Counted from the first letter of the stretch, positions 36,488 to 46,845 are shown. The stretch is DNA of 64,000 nucleotides from Brevibacterium antiquum (GCF_016107655.1 NZ_JABASX010000011.1:62001-126000); one strand, 5' to 3'. Numbers and translations: made by a program. The notes: generated by a model not told the origin, from the letters alone.

Positions 36488-39076
36488 TCAGCTGCGGACT
36501 TCGGCGCCGTGACGCTCGGCGGCCAACTGGGTCGCAGCCTCACGCATCGCTGAAGCGTCATCGGCCTTGAGCGTACGATCCGGTGCCCGGAACGTCAGAC
36601 GGAAGGCCAGAGATTTCTTCCCATCGGGCAGCTGGTCACCGGTGTAGAGGTCGAAGGTCTCGAGCAGTTCGAGTTCCTCCCCCGCACCTTCGCGCAGAGT
36701 CGCCGCCAGCGTCTGGGTGGGCAGTGACTCGTCGACGATGAGGGCGACGTCCTGACGGGAGACCGGGTAGGTCGACAGGGCACCGTCCCAGGTCCGCAGG
36801 TCCTCCTGTGCCAGGAGTGCATCGAGATCGATTTCGAAGGCCACGCTCCGCGCGGGCAGGCCGAGGTTCTCGCACACCTTCGGGTGGAATTCACCCGCAT
36901 GTCCGAGTTCCTGACCGTCGGCGAGGAGGAACTTCGCGGCACGGCCCGGGTGCCAGGGTGTGATCTGGTCGGCTTCTACGGTGACCTCGATGCCGTTGAC
37001 GCCGGCAATGCGGCGCACGGTATCGATGACATCGGTGGCCTCGGCCTTGCGGCCCTTGCCCCAGACGCCGGGTGCTTCGACGTTGCCGGAGATGATGCCC
37101 GCATAGTGGTACGGCTGGGCGGGAACCGAGGCGTAGACCTCCTCGAGTTCCGCATCAGTCGGGTGGTAGCCGGGCAGGTGTCTAGGCCCAGGACCGGCAG
37201 GCAGTCCTGCCGAGGTGGAGACGAGTCCGGCTTCGAACAGGGCGACATCCTTGGCTCCGCGACCGAAGTTGCGTGCCACCAGTTCGACCAGGGTCGAGAG
37301 CAGGTTGGTGCGCATCAGCGGCAGGTCTTCGGACATCGGGTTTGCCAGGCGGATGTGTTTGCGGCGCACATCGTCGGCTTCGAGACGCAGCTGATCGTCA
37401 CGCTTATCGGAGGTGAACGGGTAGGACAGCACCTCCGTGAAGCCGTCGGCGGCCAGCAGGTTGGAGATCCGGCGCCGGGTGCGCTGCGCTTCGGTCATGC
37501 CCTGTCCTGCGCGAGCGGCCGGTTGGATCGATGGGATCCGGTCGTAGCCGCCGGTGCGGGCGACTTCCTCGATGAGGTCGACGTCTGCGGTGATGTCCGT
37601 GCGCCAGGAGGGCACGGTCACGGCCAGACGGTCCTTGCCGATGACCTCGATGCCTGCACCGATGCCTTCGAGCAGACCGGTCACCTCGGCGGTCGTGTAG
37701 TCGACGCCGACGAGGGAGTCGACGCGCTTGACCGGAAGCTCGATGACGGTGGCTTCGGGAGCCTGCCCGACCTGTGTTGTCGCCGGGCTGAGCGTGCCAC
37801 CGGCGAGTTCGACGAGCAGGTCAGCGCAGCGGCGTGCAGCCACTGGTCCGAGCAACGGGTCGACTCCACGTTCGAAGCGACGCGAGGCCTCGGAGGACAG
37901 CTTGTGCCGACGTGCGGTCCTGGCGATCGAGATCGGATCGAAGTGAGCGGACTCGATGACCACGTCGGCCGTCTTATCGTTGACCTCGACCGCGGCGCCG
38001 CCCATGACACCGGCGAGACCGATGATTTTGCCGCCGGTGCTGTCCGAACCCTTGCCACCGCGGTCGGTGATGAGGAGATCTTCGGCGTCCAGCGTGCGTT
38101 CGACGTCATCGAGGGTCGTGAACTTCTCCCCCGCCTGCGCGCGGCGAACGACGATCTCCTCGCCCAGCAGCGCCGTGTCATAGGCGTGCAGGGGCTGGCC
38201 GAGTTCGAGCATGACGTAGTTCGTGACATCAACGGTGAGGCTGATGGGACGCATGCCTGCGGCAATGAGACGGCGCTGCATCCAGAACGGGGTTGTCGCT
38301 GCGGGGTCGAGTCCGGTCACCTGCACAGCGGTGAACTGGTCGCAGCCGACGTTGCCGTCGATGGGGTTGGAGTCTTCGACGACGACAGGGAACCCATCAT
38401 CGGTGGGGTCGTTGACCTCGGCGACGGCAGGGCTGCCGATGTCGGAGAAGGCCTGGCCCTTCATCTGCGCGTACTCGCGGGCGATGCCGCGCATCGACAG
38501 CTGGTAGCCGCGGTCAGGGGTGACGTTGACGTCGAGGGTGACCTGGTCGAGTCCGAGGAGCTCGATCGCGGAGTCACCGGGCTCGCCACTGAGGCCGAGG
38601 TCGGTGAGGACAATGATGCCGTCGTGGTCCTCGCCGAGGCCGAGTTCCTTGGCCGAGCAGATCATGCCGTCGGACTTGTGTCCGTAAGTCTTGCGGGCAG
38701 CGATCTGGAAATCACCGGGCAGGACGGCTCCGGGCAGGCAGGCGACGATGAGGTCACCGACGACGAAGTTGTGGGCGCCGCAGATGATGCCGCGGCTGGG
38801 TCGTTCCTCGCCGGGCTGTGGGTCCTTCGGGTCATCGACATCTTCGTTGTGCGCGGGACCGACATCGACCCGGCACCAGTTGACGGTCTTGCCGTTTGAG
38901 TGCTCTTCCTTGACCAGTTCAAGGACGCGACCGACGACGAGGGGGCCGGTGATCTCGGGGCCGAAGAAGTCCTCTTCCTCGAGTCCGATCGACGCGAACT
39001 CCGCTGCCAGGGCATGGGGATCCGTATCGGCCGGGAGATCGACGTAGTCGGCCAGCCAGTTCAGTGGGACGCGCAT
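36488..39076 (-). CDS. pheT: Phenylalanyl-tRNA synthetase beta subunit
   Basis: Beta chain of 862 residues of the alpha2beta2 enzyme that charges tRNA-Phe; it contributes tRNA binding and editing of mischarged Tyr-tRNA. Visible are the N-terminal EMAP/tRNA-binding domain (VVGRVLELVKEE near 45), the B3/4 editing domain, the B5 domain and the C-terminal anticodon-binding FDX-ACB domain (LSTYPVSRQDVALIVDESLP near 770). The start lies one base after the pheS stop, giving a standard pheS-pheT operon. Length is normal for bacteria. Confidence 0.97.
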   Translation of the reverse strand: MRVPLNWLADYVDLPADTDPHALAAEFASIGLEEEDFFGPEITGPLVVGRVLELVKEEHSNGKTVNWCRVDVGPAHNEDVDDPKDPQPGEERPSRGIICGAHNFVVGDLIVACLPGAVLPGDFQIAARKTYGHKSDGMICSAKELGLGEDHDGIIVLTDLGLSGEPGDSAIELLGLDQVTLDVNVTPDRGYQLSMRGIAREYAQMKGQAFSDIGSPAVAEVNDPTDDGFPVVVEDSNPIDGNVGCDQFTAVQVTGLDPAATTPFWMQRRLIAAGMRPISLTVDVTNYVMLELGQPLHAYDTALLGEEIVVRRAQAGEKFTTLDDVERTLDAEDLLITDRGGKGSDSTGGKIIGLAGVMGGAAVEVNDKTADVVIESAHFDPISIARTARRHKLSSEASRRFERGVDPLLGPVAARRCADLLVELAGGTLSPATTQVGQAPEATVIELPVKRVDSLVGVDYTTAEVTGLLEGIGAGIEVIGKDRLAVTVPSWRTDITADVDLIEEVARTGGYDRIPSIQPAARAGQGMTEAQRTRRRISNLLAADGFTEVLSYPFTSDKRDDQLRLEADDVRRKHIRLANPMSEDLPLMRTNLLSTLVELVARNFGRGAKDVALFEAGLVSTSAGLPAGPGPRHLPGYHPTDAELEEVYASVPAQPYHYAGIISGNVEAPGVWGKGRKAEATDVIDTVRRIAGVNGIEVTVEADQITPWHPGRAAKFLLADGQELGHAGEFHPKVCENLGLPARSVAFEIDLDALLAQEDLRTWDGALSTYPVSRQDVALIVDESLPTQTLAATLREGAGEELELLETFDLYTGDQLPDGKKSLAFRLTFRAPDRTLKADDASAMREAATQLAAERHGAEVRS

Positions 39077-39077
39077 A

Positions 39078-40130
<1,053 letters not shown>

Positions 40131-40350
40131 TCATCTGCGTAATCTGCATCTTCTGCGTACTTCAATGCCGTTTGTCTGCTGCGCTCAAGTCTATCGCCTG
40201 TGATTCCGTGCTCGACCACTCGTCCGGATCGTGTCCCGCCGCTCCTGTGACTCCCACCCTCGCCGAGGCGGCTCCACCGGATCCCGGTCCGTTCCCACAT
40301 CTGTGAGCTGAGCCATCGAGGCCCCACTCCAAAAGATGTAGTGTCGAAAC

Positions 40351-42006
40351 ATGACGACTCAGCGAGCTTCCGATGTCATGGTCAAGGCCCTGGAGAACGA
40401 GGGAGTCGAACGCATCTTCGGCATCCCCGGTGAGGAGAACATCGATTTCATCGATTCTCTTCGCCAGTCCTCGATCGAATTCGTCCTCACCCGCCACGAA
40501 CAGGCTGCCGCCTTCATGGCCGCAACCTATGGGCGACTGACGGGCAAGCCCGGAGTGTGTCTGACCACGCTCGGTCCCGGCGCGCTCAACTTAGCGACCG
40601 GTGCGGCCTACGCCCACCTCGGCGGGATGCCGGTGATCATGATCACCGGTCAGAAGGGGATCCGCACAGCCGAGCAGGCACGCTTCCAGATCGTGAATAC
40701 GGTCGCGACGATGAAGCCGCTGACGAAGGACAGCCGACAGATCACCTCGGCGAACATGGTCCCCACCATGGTCAGGGAGGCCTTCCGCGTCGCCCGGTCC
40801 GAACGGCCGGGCCCGGTCCACCTGGAACTTCCCGAGGATATCGCCGCCATGCCTGTCGAGCATGCAGACCTGATCCAACCGCACACGAATGGACGGGCGA
40901 CTGCCAGCGATGACGCCGTCGATGCCGCGGCCCAGGTGATCCGGAATGCCAAGCGGCCACTGCTCATGCTCGGCGCCGATGCCTCGCGCTCGGACTGCAG
41001 CGAGGCGCTGTCACGGTTCGTCTCCCGGGTGCGCATCCCCTATTTCACCACTCAGATGGGCAAGGGATCCGTGTCCGGCTCGTCCGGCCTGTACATGGGC
41101 ACCGCGGCCCTGACCAGCCGCGACTATGTCCACGATGCGATCGAGAAGGCCGATGTCATCGTCACCATCGGACACGATACGACCGAGAAGCCGCCGTTCA
41201 CGATGGGAGAGAACGGTCCGACCGTCGTCCACGTCGGCTACCGCGCAGCCGTCGTCGAGCAGGTCTACTTCCCACAGGTCGAGACCATCGGTGACTTGGG
41301 CCCCAGCCTCGATCGACTCGCTGTGGAACTCGTCGGTCATGTGCCCAATGCCGGAGCGCTGCTGCCGATGCGGGCCGGGATTCTGGAGAAGATCGAAGAA
41401 CGTTCGACCGATGACCGGTTCATTCCGCAGCGCATCGTCGCCGAGGTACGTGAGGTCATGCCCGTCGACGGGATCGTGGCGTTGGACAACGGCATGTACA
41501 AGATCTGGTTCGCCCGCAACTACCGCACCACCCGGGCCAACACTCTCCTGCTCGACAATGCATTGGCGACGATGGGTGCCGGTCTCCCCTCAGCCATGGC
41601 CGCCAAACTGACCTACCCGGATCGCCGGGTCATGGCAGTCGTCGGTGACGGTGGGTTCATGATGAACAGCCAGGAGATGGAGACCGCGGTACGACTGGGT
41701 CTCGACCTCGTGGTGCTCGTCCTCGAAGACAGTTCCTATGGCATGATCCGGTGGAAGCAGGCCGTGGACGGCATGCCCGATTACGGCCTGACCTTCGGCA
41801 ATCCGGAGTTCGTCGCCTACGCCGAATCCTATGGGGCCACCGGGCACAGGCTGGAGAATGTCAGCGAGATGCACGAGGTTCTCGAGTCGGCCTTCGCCGC
41901 CGGTGGAGTCCACCTCGTCGTCGTGCCCATCGACTATTCGGAGAACGAGCGAGTGCTCATCGATGAGTTGGGTGAGCGGGCGACTCAGGCGCTGGACGCA
42001 CAGTAG
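40351..42006 (+). CDS. ThDP-dependent acetolactate synthase, catabolic AlsS-like
   Basis: Thiamine-diphosphate enzyme of 551 residues. Catalytic Glu50 is in TRHEQAAAFMA, and the ThDP motif runs from GDGGFMMN to EDSSYGMI. The pattern FGIPGEENIDF with GQKGIRTAEQARFQ resembles AlsS, the FAD-independent catabolic enzyme making acetolactate from pyruvate for acetoin or butanediol. No acetolactate decarboxylase or regulatory ilvN gene is adjacent, so other roles such as another 2-oxoacid lyase are possible. No Shine-Dalgarno precedes the ATG; TAGTGT six bases before it suggests a leaderless transcript. Confidence 0.87.
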   Translation: MTTQRASDVMVKALENEGVERIFGIPGEENIDFIDSLRQSSIEFVLTRHEQAAAFMAATYGRLTGKPGVCLTTLGPGALNLATGAAYAHLGGMPVIMITGQKGIRTAEQARFQIVNTVATMKPLTKDSRQITSANMVPTMVREAFRVARSERPGPVHLELPEDIAAMPVEHADLIQPHTNGRATASDDAVDAAAQVIRNAKRPLLMLGADASRSDCSEALSRFVSRVRIPYFTTQMGKGSVSGSSGLYMGTAALTSRDYVHDAIEKADVIVTIGHDTTEKPPFTMGENGPTVVHVGYRAAVVEQVYFPQVETIGDLGPSLDRLAVELVGHVPNAGALLPMRAGILEKIEERSTDDRFIPQRIVAEVREVMPVDGIVALDNGMYKIWFARNYRTTRANTLLLDNALATMGAGLPSAMAAKLTYPDRRVMAVVGDGGFMMNSQEMETAVRLGLDLVVLVLEDSSYGMIRWKQAVDGMPDYGLTFGNPEFVAYAESYGATGHRLENVSEMHEVLESAFAAGGVHLVVVPIDYSENERVLIDELGERATQALDAQ

Positions 42007-42047
42007 GGATCTGCAAACGAGAGCGCTGGGTGAGCCGCTGACGACTA

Positions 42048-42707
42048 TCACTCGACTCTGATGCCGAGTTCGTGAGCGAAGAGATCGGCGAAGAGCATCA
42101 GTTGTGTTTCATCAATGGTGGCTCCGCGCAATGAGTGGACTCCGGAGATCTTGTGCGGCTGCAGGCCCCGGAGGTCCACATTGCCCAGCGTCGCCTGTTC
42201 GCACTGGAGCACTCCGACCGTGGAGCCGGGGAATGACACTCGGTTGACCTTGGCTCGGTCGAGGTCGATCTCGTCGATGACGCAGTCGCGAAATTCGACG
42301 TCGGTGAGTTTGGCTCCGCGTAGGTTGAGGTAGGAGATGCGGCAGTTGTTGAAGGTTGTTTTCTCCCACACGCTGTCATGGAAGACTCCAGCACCGATCC
42401 GTGTTCCAGAGATCTCGGTATGGATGAAACTTCCCCGTGGCATCGTCCACGTATCGGCGCGGGAGTCTTCGATCTTCGAGCCCGAGAAACGCGCACCGGT
42501 GAGATCCGCTGGCTCCGCGGCTGCACCAAAGTTCACCCGGGCCAAGGAAGAGTCCAGGTACGTAGCTTGGGAGGAATCCACCTCGGCGAAGTCAAGATCC
42601 GTGAACTCCATGCCCTCTAAAAACTCTTCCGGAGTGATATCGCCGAGGTAACCCGGCGTCAGGTGCGCCAGCTTGATCTTGGGTACGCGAGGAGCTTCAG
42701 TCGTCAT
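42048..42707 (-). CDS. Pentapeptide-repeat protein
   Basis: Protein of 219 residues with the A(D/N)LxX-type pentad periodicity of a right-handed quadrilateral beta helix. This is clearest at about 60-200, for example TFNNCRISYLNLRGAKLTDV and VDLRGLQ. Such proteins can mimic DNA and protect gyrase or have structural roles; no specific target can be read. The start used is the ATG before TTEAP, as the in-frame extension upstream lacks repeats. It ends 41 bp from the acetolactate synthase stop, converging with it. Confidence 0.8.
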   Translation of the reverse strand: MTTEAPRVPKIKLAHLTPGYLGDITPEEFLEGMEFTDLDFAEVDSSQATYLDSSLARVNFGAAAEPADLTGARFSGSKIEDSRADTWTMPRGSFIHTEISGTRIGAGVFHDSVWEKTTFNNCRISYLNLRGAKLTDVEFRDCVIDEIDLDRAKVNRVSFPGSTVGVLQCEQATLGNVDLRGLQPHKISGVHSLRGATIDETQLMLFADLFAHELGIRVE

Positions 42708-42824
42708 AGGCTCACCGTATCGGGTTCCGGTGACACACATACCGTCGGGCACACCTGACTTCCTAGTGCCTACTTCCAGCTGCATACTACCGAGCCGTCT
42801 TCGCGTTGTTTCGCATGTTTCGCC

Positions 42825-42892
42825 CTCGTTCAACGTTGAGCCAGGCTTTCCTTGTTGCCTCGGCGGGAAAAGCTGGCTTCGCGTTGAACGAG
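42825..42892. repeat. 68-bp palindromic repeat, copy A
   Basis: Imperfect hairpin whose outer arms are CTCGTTCAACG and CGTTGAACGAG, with inner pairing of GCCAG with CTGGC. Read on the opposite strand it aligns over its full 68 bp with copy B near the end of the rRNA methyltransferase gene, including the loop core CGAGGCAAC. It follows the AbiEi-like gene and may also act as its terminator. Confidence 0.75.
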
Positions 42893-42921
42893 CGGCCGCG
42901 CAGTGCGAATGCTTGCGATGG

Positions 42922-43905
42922 TCAGCCTATGGTCCCTGTGGAGCTCGCGACGCGTGCTTTGATTCTGAGGAACACATCAGCGGTGAAGAGATCTTGCCAC
43001 CGGAGGCGAAATACGGAATATCCGAGGTTTCGCAGCTTGTACTCACGTTGACGTTCGAGCTCGAGTTCTCGTCGCGGGTCTCGGCCCGGCAGATGGTACT
43101 TTCCAGCGCCGTCGAACTCTGCGACAGTTTTCGCTCGCCTATTTGCGAAATCGGTTCGCGCGACGAAGTTCCCGTTCTCATCGCGAATGGTCACCTGTGG
43201 TTCGAACCCAGGAATGGAGAACTCGACGAATCGCACAGCACAGATGGATTCGGCGATCGACTCGCGGCGACCGTCAGCGAGCCCCAACACCCGATCGACC
43301 CGGCGTTGACGCGTCCGCACCGGGTGCGCTTCGCAGTACTCCCTAACCAGCGGCAAGGTCACCAGGGAAGTGTGGATAGCGGCGTCGATAACGGCGACCG
43401 CGAACGCAAGCGGATAGTCGCGAGCGATATCGGCCAAGGTGCGCAGCAACGTGGTCACGCGTGCTCCGTCGATCTCGCATACTTCAGCTGGACCGTAGTC
43501 CCGGCGCCTCATCAGGAGGGTGTTCCGGCGGACTCCATGAGTCGGATGAACCACCTCGGCGACTATGGACTCATCGCGGTTGAAATAAGGGATAGGCAGC
43601 CCATGCACGATGAGGGCGCTTCTGTGCGAAAGTGTTGCCCCCGGCGGAAGGTCGCCCACGTACGATCTGACGAGAATACGCAGGTCCTCATCACGTTTCC
43701 TCATTCCCGCGGTCTCCACCGGGAGATGCGTGCGATCGGAACCAGCGATCAGTGCGATGTGCTCGTGAATCGGCGTCTGGCACTGTCGTTTCACGAGGTA
43801 TCGGCCGGACCGCACCCGTCGGAGACAGCAGGCCAGGGCGTTGTCGATCTGGTGTGAAGACCAACCAGCAGCCGTGAGTTCTGCAGTGCTCAGACAGACG
43901 AACAT
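42922..43905 (-). CDS. AbiEi-like / DUF559 endonuclease-fold protein
   Basis: Protein of 327 residues. The N-terminal 90 residues resemble the winged-helix AbiEi antitoxin domain. The C-terminal 110 resemble the DUF559/Vsr restriction-endonuclease-like fold with Glu219, Asp252, Glu263 and Asp265 (RTDFA and VAEFDG), followed by the usual REYKLRNLGYSVFRL ending. No partner AbiEii toxin gene is adjacent. Such proteins are common in actinobacteria and lack a firm function; defence, DNA repair or an orphan regulator are all possible. Two copies of a 68-bp palindromic repeat flank it in opposite orientation. Confidence 0.8.
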   Translation of the reverse strand: MFVCLSTAELTAAGWSSHQIDNALACCLRRVRSGRYLVKRQCQTPIHEHIALIAGSDRTHLPVETAGMRKRDEDLRILVRSYVGDLPPGATLSHRSALIVHGLPIPYFNRDESIVAEVVHPTHGVRRNTLLMRRRDYGPAEVCEIDGARVTTLLRTLADIARDYPLAFAVAVIDAAIHTSLVTLPLVREYCEAHPVRTRQRRVDRVLGLADGRRESIAESICAVRFVEFSIPGFEPQVTIRDENGNFVARTDFANRRAKTVAEFDGAGKYHLPGRDPRRELELERQREYKLRNLGYSVFRLRWQDLFTADVFLRIKARVASSTGTIG

Positions 43906-44020
43906 GCCATCAGCATCTGCGATGACGACACTTACCGCAAGATGTCACGACGCGCCTGTGGACAACAGACCACCCGCCATCACAGGCGGATCGATGACGG
44001 TCTGCCCACCATTCGAAACT

Positions 44021-44088
44021 GTCGTTCAACGCTGAGGGAGGTTTTCACTCCGAGGCAACGCGGAAAACTTGACTCAGCGTTGAACGAG
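44021..44088. repeat. 68-bp palindromic repeat, copy B
   Basis: A nearly perfect 25-bp inverted repeat (arms starting TCGTTCAACGCTGAG) with a loop carrying CGAGGCAAC. Same length as copy A and in the opposite orientation. It lies 12 bp beyond the stop of the rRNA methyltransferase gene, so it could terminate that gene. Confidence 0.78.
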
Positions 44089-44099
44089 ACGCAGTTGCC

Positions 44100-44990
44100 T
44101 CACATCCGCTGGTTGCGAGCACTCTCGTAGATGCACACGCTGGCGGCAGTCGCGAGGTTGAGGCTCTCGGCCTTGCCGTAGATCGGCACGGCGGCCGAGG
44201 CGTCGCAGAGTTCCAGGTCCTTCTCGCCCATCCCCCACGCTTCATTGCCGAAGACCCAGGTGGTGCGAGCGGTCAGGTCGAGACCGGAGTCCCAGGGGTG
44301 GTGGAGGTCATGGGCATCGTCGTTGGCGTCTGCGGCGAGGACCTGGAGTCCACGGGCACGGGCGAGTTCGGTCACCTCGGCGAGGCCGACTCCGGTGACC
44401 ACAGGGATGTGGAACAGAGAACCGGCGGTCGAACGCACGGTCTTGTCATTGTAGATGTCGACACTCGAGTTGGTGAGCACCACGGCATCAGCACCGGCGG
44501 CATCGGCCAGGCGGATGATCGTGCCGGCGTTGCCGGGATCACGGACCTGCGAGAGCACCACGATGAGCTGAGCTTCTTTGTCGATCACCGAGTCAAGGGC
44601 CACATCGAGGTGTTCACACACGGCGACGACACCTTGTGAGTTCACGGTCGTCGCCAGTTCGGCGAGCACCTCGGGGGTCACGATGTTCCAGTCGATCTGT
44701 GCGCCCTTGACCGTCTCGACGAATTCGGGGTGAACCTCGGCCGCCTCCTCGGTGATGAAGAGGTCGACGACAGCACCCTTGGGATCGATGGTCGAGCCCA
44801 TCCACTCCGGAACACCAGGATTGTGCCCGTCAAGGTCCTGCGAGACATGACGCTCCAGAGCCTCTCGCACGGACTGTGGCCCTTCGACGAGGAACTGGCC
44901 TGAGCTCTTACGGCCGTGGCGCTTGAGCAGCTTGACGGCGTTCTTGATCCGTTTCGACTGTGTAGAGGAGATGACGTCTGGAAGCTTCAT
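44100..44990 (-). CDS. SpoU/TrmH-family RNA 2'-O-methyltransferase
   Basis: SPOUT methyltransferase of 296 residues transferring a methyl group from SAM to a ribose 2'-OH in rRNA or tRNA. An N-terminal L7Ae-like substrate domain (SGQFLVEGPQSVREAL) precedes the knotted domain with all three motifs: QVRDPGNAGTIIRLADAAGA, WVFGNEAWGM and VPIYGKAESLNLATAAS. In many actinobacteria this gene follows rplT and precedes pheS, as it does here with extra genes in between. The exact target base is not readable. Confidence 0.92.
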   Translation of the reverse strand: MKLPDVISSTQSKRIKNAVKLLKRHGRKSSGQFLVEGPQSVREALERHVSQDLDGHNPGVPEWMGSTIDPKGAVVDLFITEEAAEVHPEFVETVKGAQIDWNIVTPEVLAELATTVNSQGVVAVCEHLDVALDSVIDKEAQLIVVLSQVRDPGNAGTIIRLADAAGADAVVLTNSSVDIYNDKTVRSTAGSLFHIPVVTGVGLAEVTELARARGLQVLAADANDDAHDLHHPWDSGLDLTARTTWVFGNEAWGMGEKDLELCDASAAVPIYGKAESLNLATAASVCIYESARNQRM

Positions 44991-45040
44991 GGAGTTTGTC
45001 GACCCGCGTTCTGGGAGTTCTGGATGTGCTGAGACAAATT

Positions 45041-45075
45041 CAACGGCCCCGAACCAAATAAGTTCGGGGCCGTTG
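45041..45075 (-). terminator. Terminator of the infC-rpmI-rplT operon
   Basis: CAACGGCCCCGAAC and GTTCGGGGCCGTTG form a perfect 14-bp stem around a 7-base loop, 20 bp beyond the rplT stop. On the minus strand AATTTGT follows, a weak U-rich tail. Confidence 0.8.
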
Positions 45076-45095
45076 AGAGTATGAGGACCGGCAGC

Positions 45096-45485
45096 TCAGG
45101 CTGCGGCGGTCTTCGCTGCGTTGACGTCAGCCGGAAGGGCTTCCTTGGCAACCTTGATCAGGTGCGCGAAGGTGGCTGAATCGTTGACGGCGAGCTCGGC
45201 GAGCATACGGCGGTCAACCTCGACGCCAGCGGCTTTGAGGCCCTGGATGAAGCGGTTGTACGTCATGCCGTTGGCGCGAGCACCGGCGTTGATGCGCTGG
45301 ATCCACAGGCGACGGAAGTCACCCTTGCGGGCGCGACGGTCACGGTAGCTGTAGACCAGCGAGTGGATGACCTGTTCTTTGGCCTTGCGGTACAGGCGCG
45401 AGCGCTGTCCACGGTAGCCGCTTGCCCGGTCAAGGATGACCCGGCGCTTCTTGTGAGCGTTGACCGCTCTCTTAACACGTGCCAC
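45096..45485 (-). CDS. rplT: 50S ribosomal protein L20
   Basis: Ribosomal protein of 129 residues, full family length, beginning [18 protein letters not shown] and carrying the [16 protein letters not shown] rRNA-binding segment. Needed early in 50S assembly. Last gene of the infC-rpmI-rplT operon, with a strong hairpin behind it. In several bacteria L20 also represses this operon; whether it does so here cannot be seen. Confidence 0.97.
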   Translation of the reverse strand: MARVKRAVNAHKKRRVILDRASGYRGQRSRLYRKAKEQVIHSLVYSYRDRRARKGDFRRLWIQRINAGARANGMTYNRFIQGLKAAGVEVDRRMLAELAVNDSATFAHLIKVAKEALPADVNAAKTAAA

Positions 45486-45587
45486 GTGTTACTCCTTCAA
45501 AATTGGTTCTGCCGGCAGTGCCGGAGTCTGGTTCAAGCTATGGGAACCACGTGCGTGGCTGCCCGGGATCGGAGACCCGAGAGGGTC

Positions 45588-45794
45588 TCACCTGCCCTTG
45601 AGCTTGCCCAGAAGCTTGCGGGCTTTGGCGCGATCTCCGCCGGTGAGGACCTGGTCCTCCGCAACGCGACGCTTACGGGCCGAGGACTTGCCCTCGAACT
45701 TGTGCTGGTTGTTCACGCCTTCACGCATGATCTTGCCAGTACCCGTCACACGCATGCGCTTCTTGGTGCTGCTGTTCGTCTTCTGCTTCGGCAT
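45588..45794 (-). CDS. rpmI: 50S ribosomal protein L35
   Basis: Small basic ribosomal protein of 68 residues. The sequence MPKQKTNSSTKKRMRVTGTG and the ending KLLGKLKGR are diagnostic. Between infC and rplT in the standard order, with about 100 bp on each side. Confidence 0.97.
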   Translation of the reverse strand: MPKQKTNSSTKKRMRVTGTGKIMREGVNNQHKFEGKSSARKRRVAEDQVLTGGDRAKARKLLGKLKGR

Positions 45795-45892
45795 CGAGCC
45801 GTTCTCCTTTGCATTTCGTTGTCGGTGGCGACCACCGCCAACTACTTCACACGCTGAAACCGTTCAGGCTCCAGCGAATCGGTACTTACTTC

Positions 45893-46519
45893 TCACGCGT
45901 CGGGCGCTGCGTGCTTCTCTGCAGCGACGCGATCACGTCGGGATTTCACCTCGGCGACGTTGCCCTTGGCATCTGATGATGCCTTGCGGGCCTCGGCCTT
46001 GGCGTCGGATTTTGACTTATGTGGGCCAATGACCATCACCATGTTGCGTCCGTCGACCCGTGGTGAGGATTCGACGGTGCCCAGGTCCGACACATCTTCG
46101 GCCAGGCGGTTGAGCAGCTTGATGCCCATTTCGGGGCGAGACTGTTCACGTCCGCGGAACATGATCATGACTTTGACCTTGTCGCCACCGGCCAGGAAGC
46201 GGGTCACATGCCCCTTCTTGGTCTCGTAGTCGTGTTCATCGATCTTGAGACGGAAGCGGATCTCTTTCAGCGCAGTGTTCGCCTGGTTCTTGCGGGCTTC
46301 TCTGGCCTTCTGAGCAGATTCGTATTTGAATTTCCCGTAGTCCATGAGTTTGGCTACGGGAGGTTTTGCCTGCGGTGCAACCTCGACCAAGTCGAGGTCT
46401 GCCTCGCGAGCGAGGTCGAGTGCCTTGCGAATGGCAACGATACCGACCTGTTCACCGTTGGGTCCGACCAACCGGACCTCGGGAACCCGAATCCGGTCAT
46501 TGATGCGCGTCTCGCTGAT
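45893..46519 (-). CDS. infC: Translation initiation factor IF-3 with ATC start codon
   Basis: IF-3 of 208 residues, which controls start-codon selection and ribosome recycling. The N-domain starts [20 protein letters not shown] and the C-domain includes the [18 protein letters not shown] region. A Lys/Ala-rich tail of about 35 residues is appended. The start is taken as ATC: AAAGGAG lies seven bases upstream, the conserved protein begins exactly there and no ATG or GTG is suitably placed. The longer upstream frame runs through the attenuator. Rare AUU/AUC starts allow IF-3 to repress its own synthesis. Confidence 0.93.
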   Translation of the reverse strand: MSETRINDRIRVPEVRLVGPNGEQVGIVAIRKALDLAREADLDLVEVAPQAKPPVAKLMDYGKFKYESAQKAREARKNQANTALKEIRFRLKIDEHDYETKKGHVTRFLAGGDKVKVMIMFRGREQSRPEMGIKLLNRLAEDVSDLGTVESSPRVDGRNMVMVIGPHKSKSDAKAEARKASSDAKGNVAEVKSRRDRVAAEKHAAPDA

Positions 46520-46845
46520 GTGTTCACTCCTTTTTAGCTCAAATGATGTCGTGGCAATAGAAAAGGCTCCCATTGACCACATGCCAAGGGAGCCTGCACA
46601 CACATCAGAGCAACGGAATTGAAACCGCAGCACATCAAGTGAATACACCTCGATCTGAAACCTTCTGCCTCAGGCTTGCACCCGGGCTGTCGATCATCAG
46701 ATCATTGGACCCGATCGCTCTACACGATCAAGGTGGGAGTCAGACCCCGCTTCGCACCACGATTCAGTGTACTACGCTTCATGACTCTTCGCACATCGAG
46801 GTCGATCGTGCAATCGCCGGGTCAATCATATGTCAAGCTAGTCCC
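46520..46845 (-). promoter_or_regulatory. infC leader region with attenuator
   Basis: The gap between infC and the divergent DUF1844 gene holds no gene. The infC leader contains the hairpin described separately. A possible infC -10 (TACACT, near 46765-46770) lies in the middle, implying a leader of about 240 nt. The DUF1844 promoter must lie at the other end. Confidence 0.5.
46555..46594 (-). terminator. Attenuator-like intrinsic terminator in the infC leader
   Basis: On the minus strand GGCTCCC-TTG pairs with CAA-T-GGGAGCC and is followed by TTTTCTATT. This is a textbook intrinsic terminator located 36 bp before the infC start, so it would act as an attenuator rather than as the end of a gene. 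Confidence 0.7.

Noticed and set aside
36884..38899. 671-codon plus-strand frame opposite pheT
   Set aside because: Lies entirely within pheT, is low-complexity and shows no domain.
42048..42707. Pentapeptide protein as a Qnr-type resistance determinant
   Set aside because: The pentad repeats alone do not show gyrase binding; Qnr hallmark loops were not recognised.
46520..46648. ATG-initiated longer form of IF-3
   Set aside because: Would translate through the attenuator hairpin and lacks conservation; the ATC start has the ribosome-binding site.
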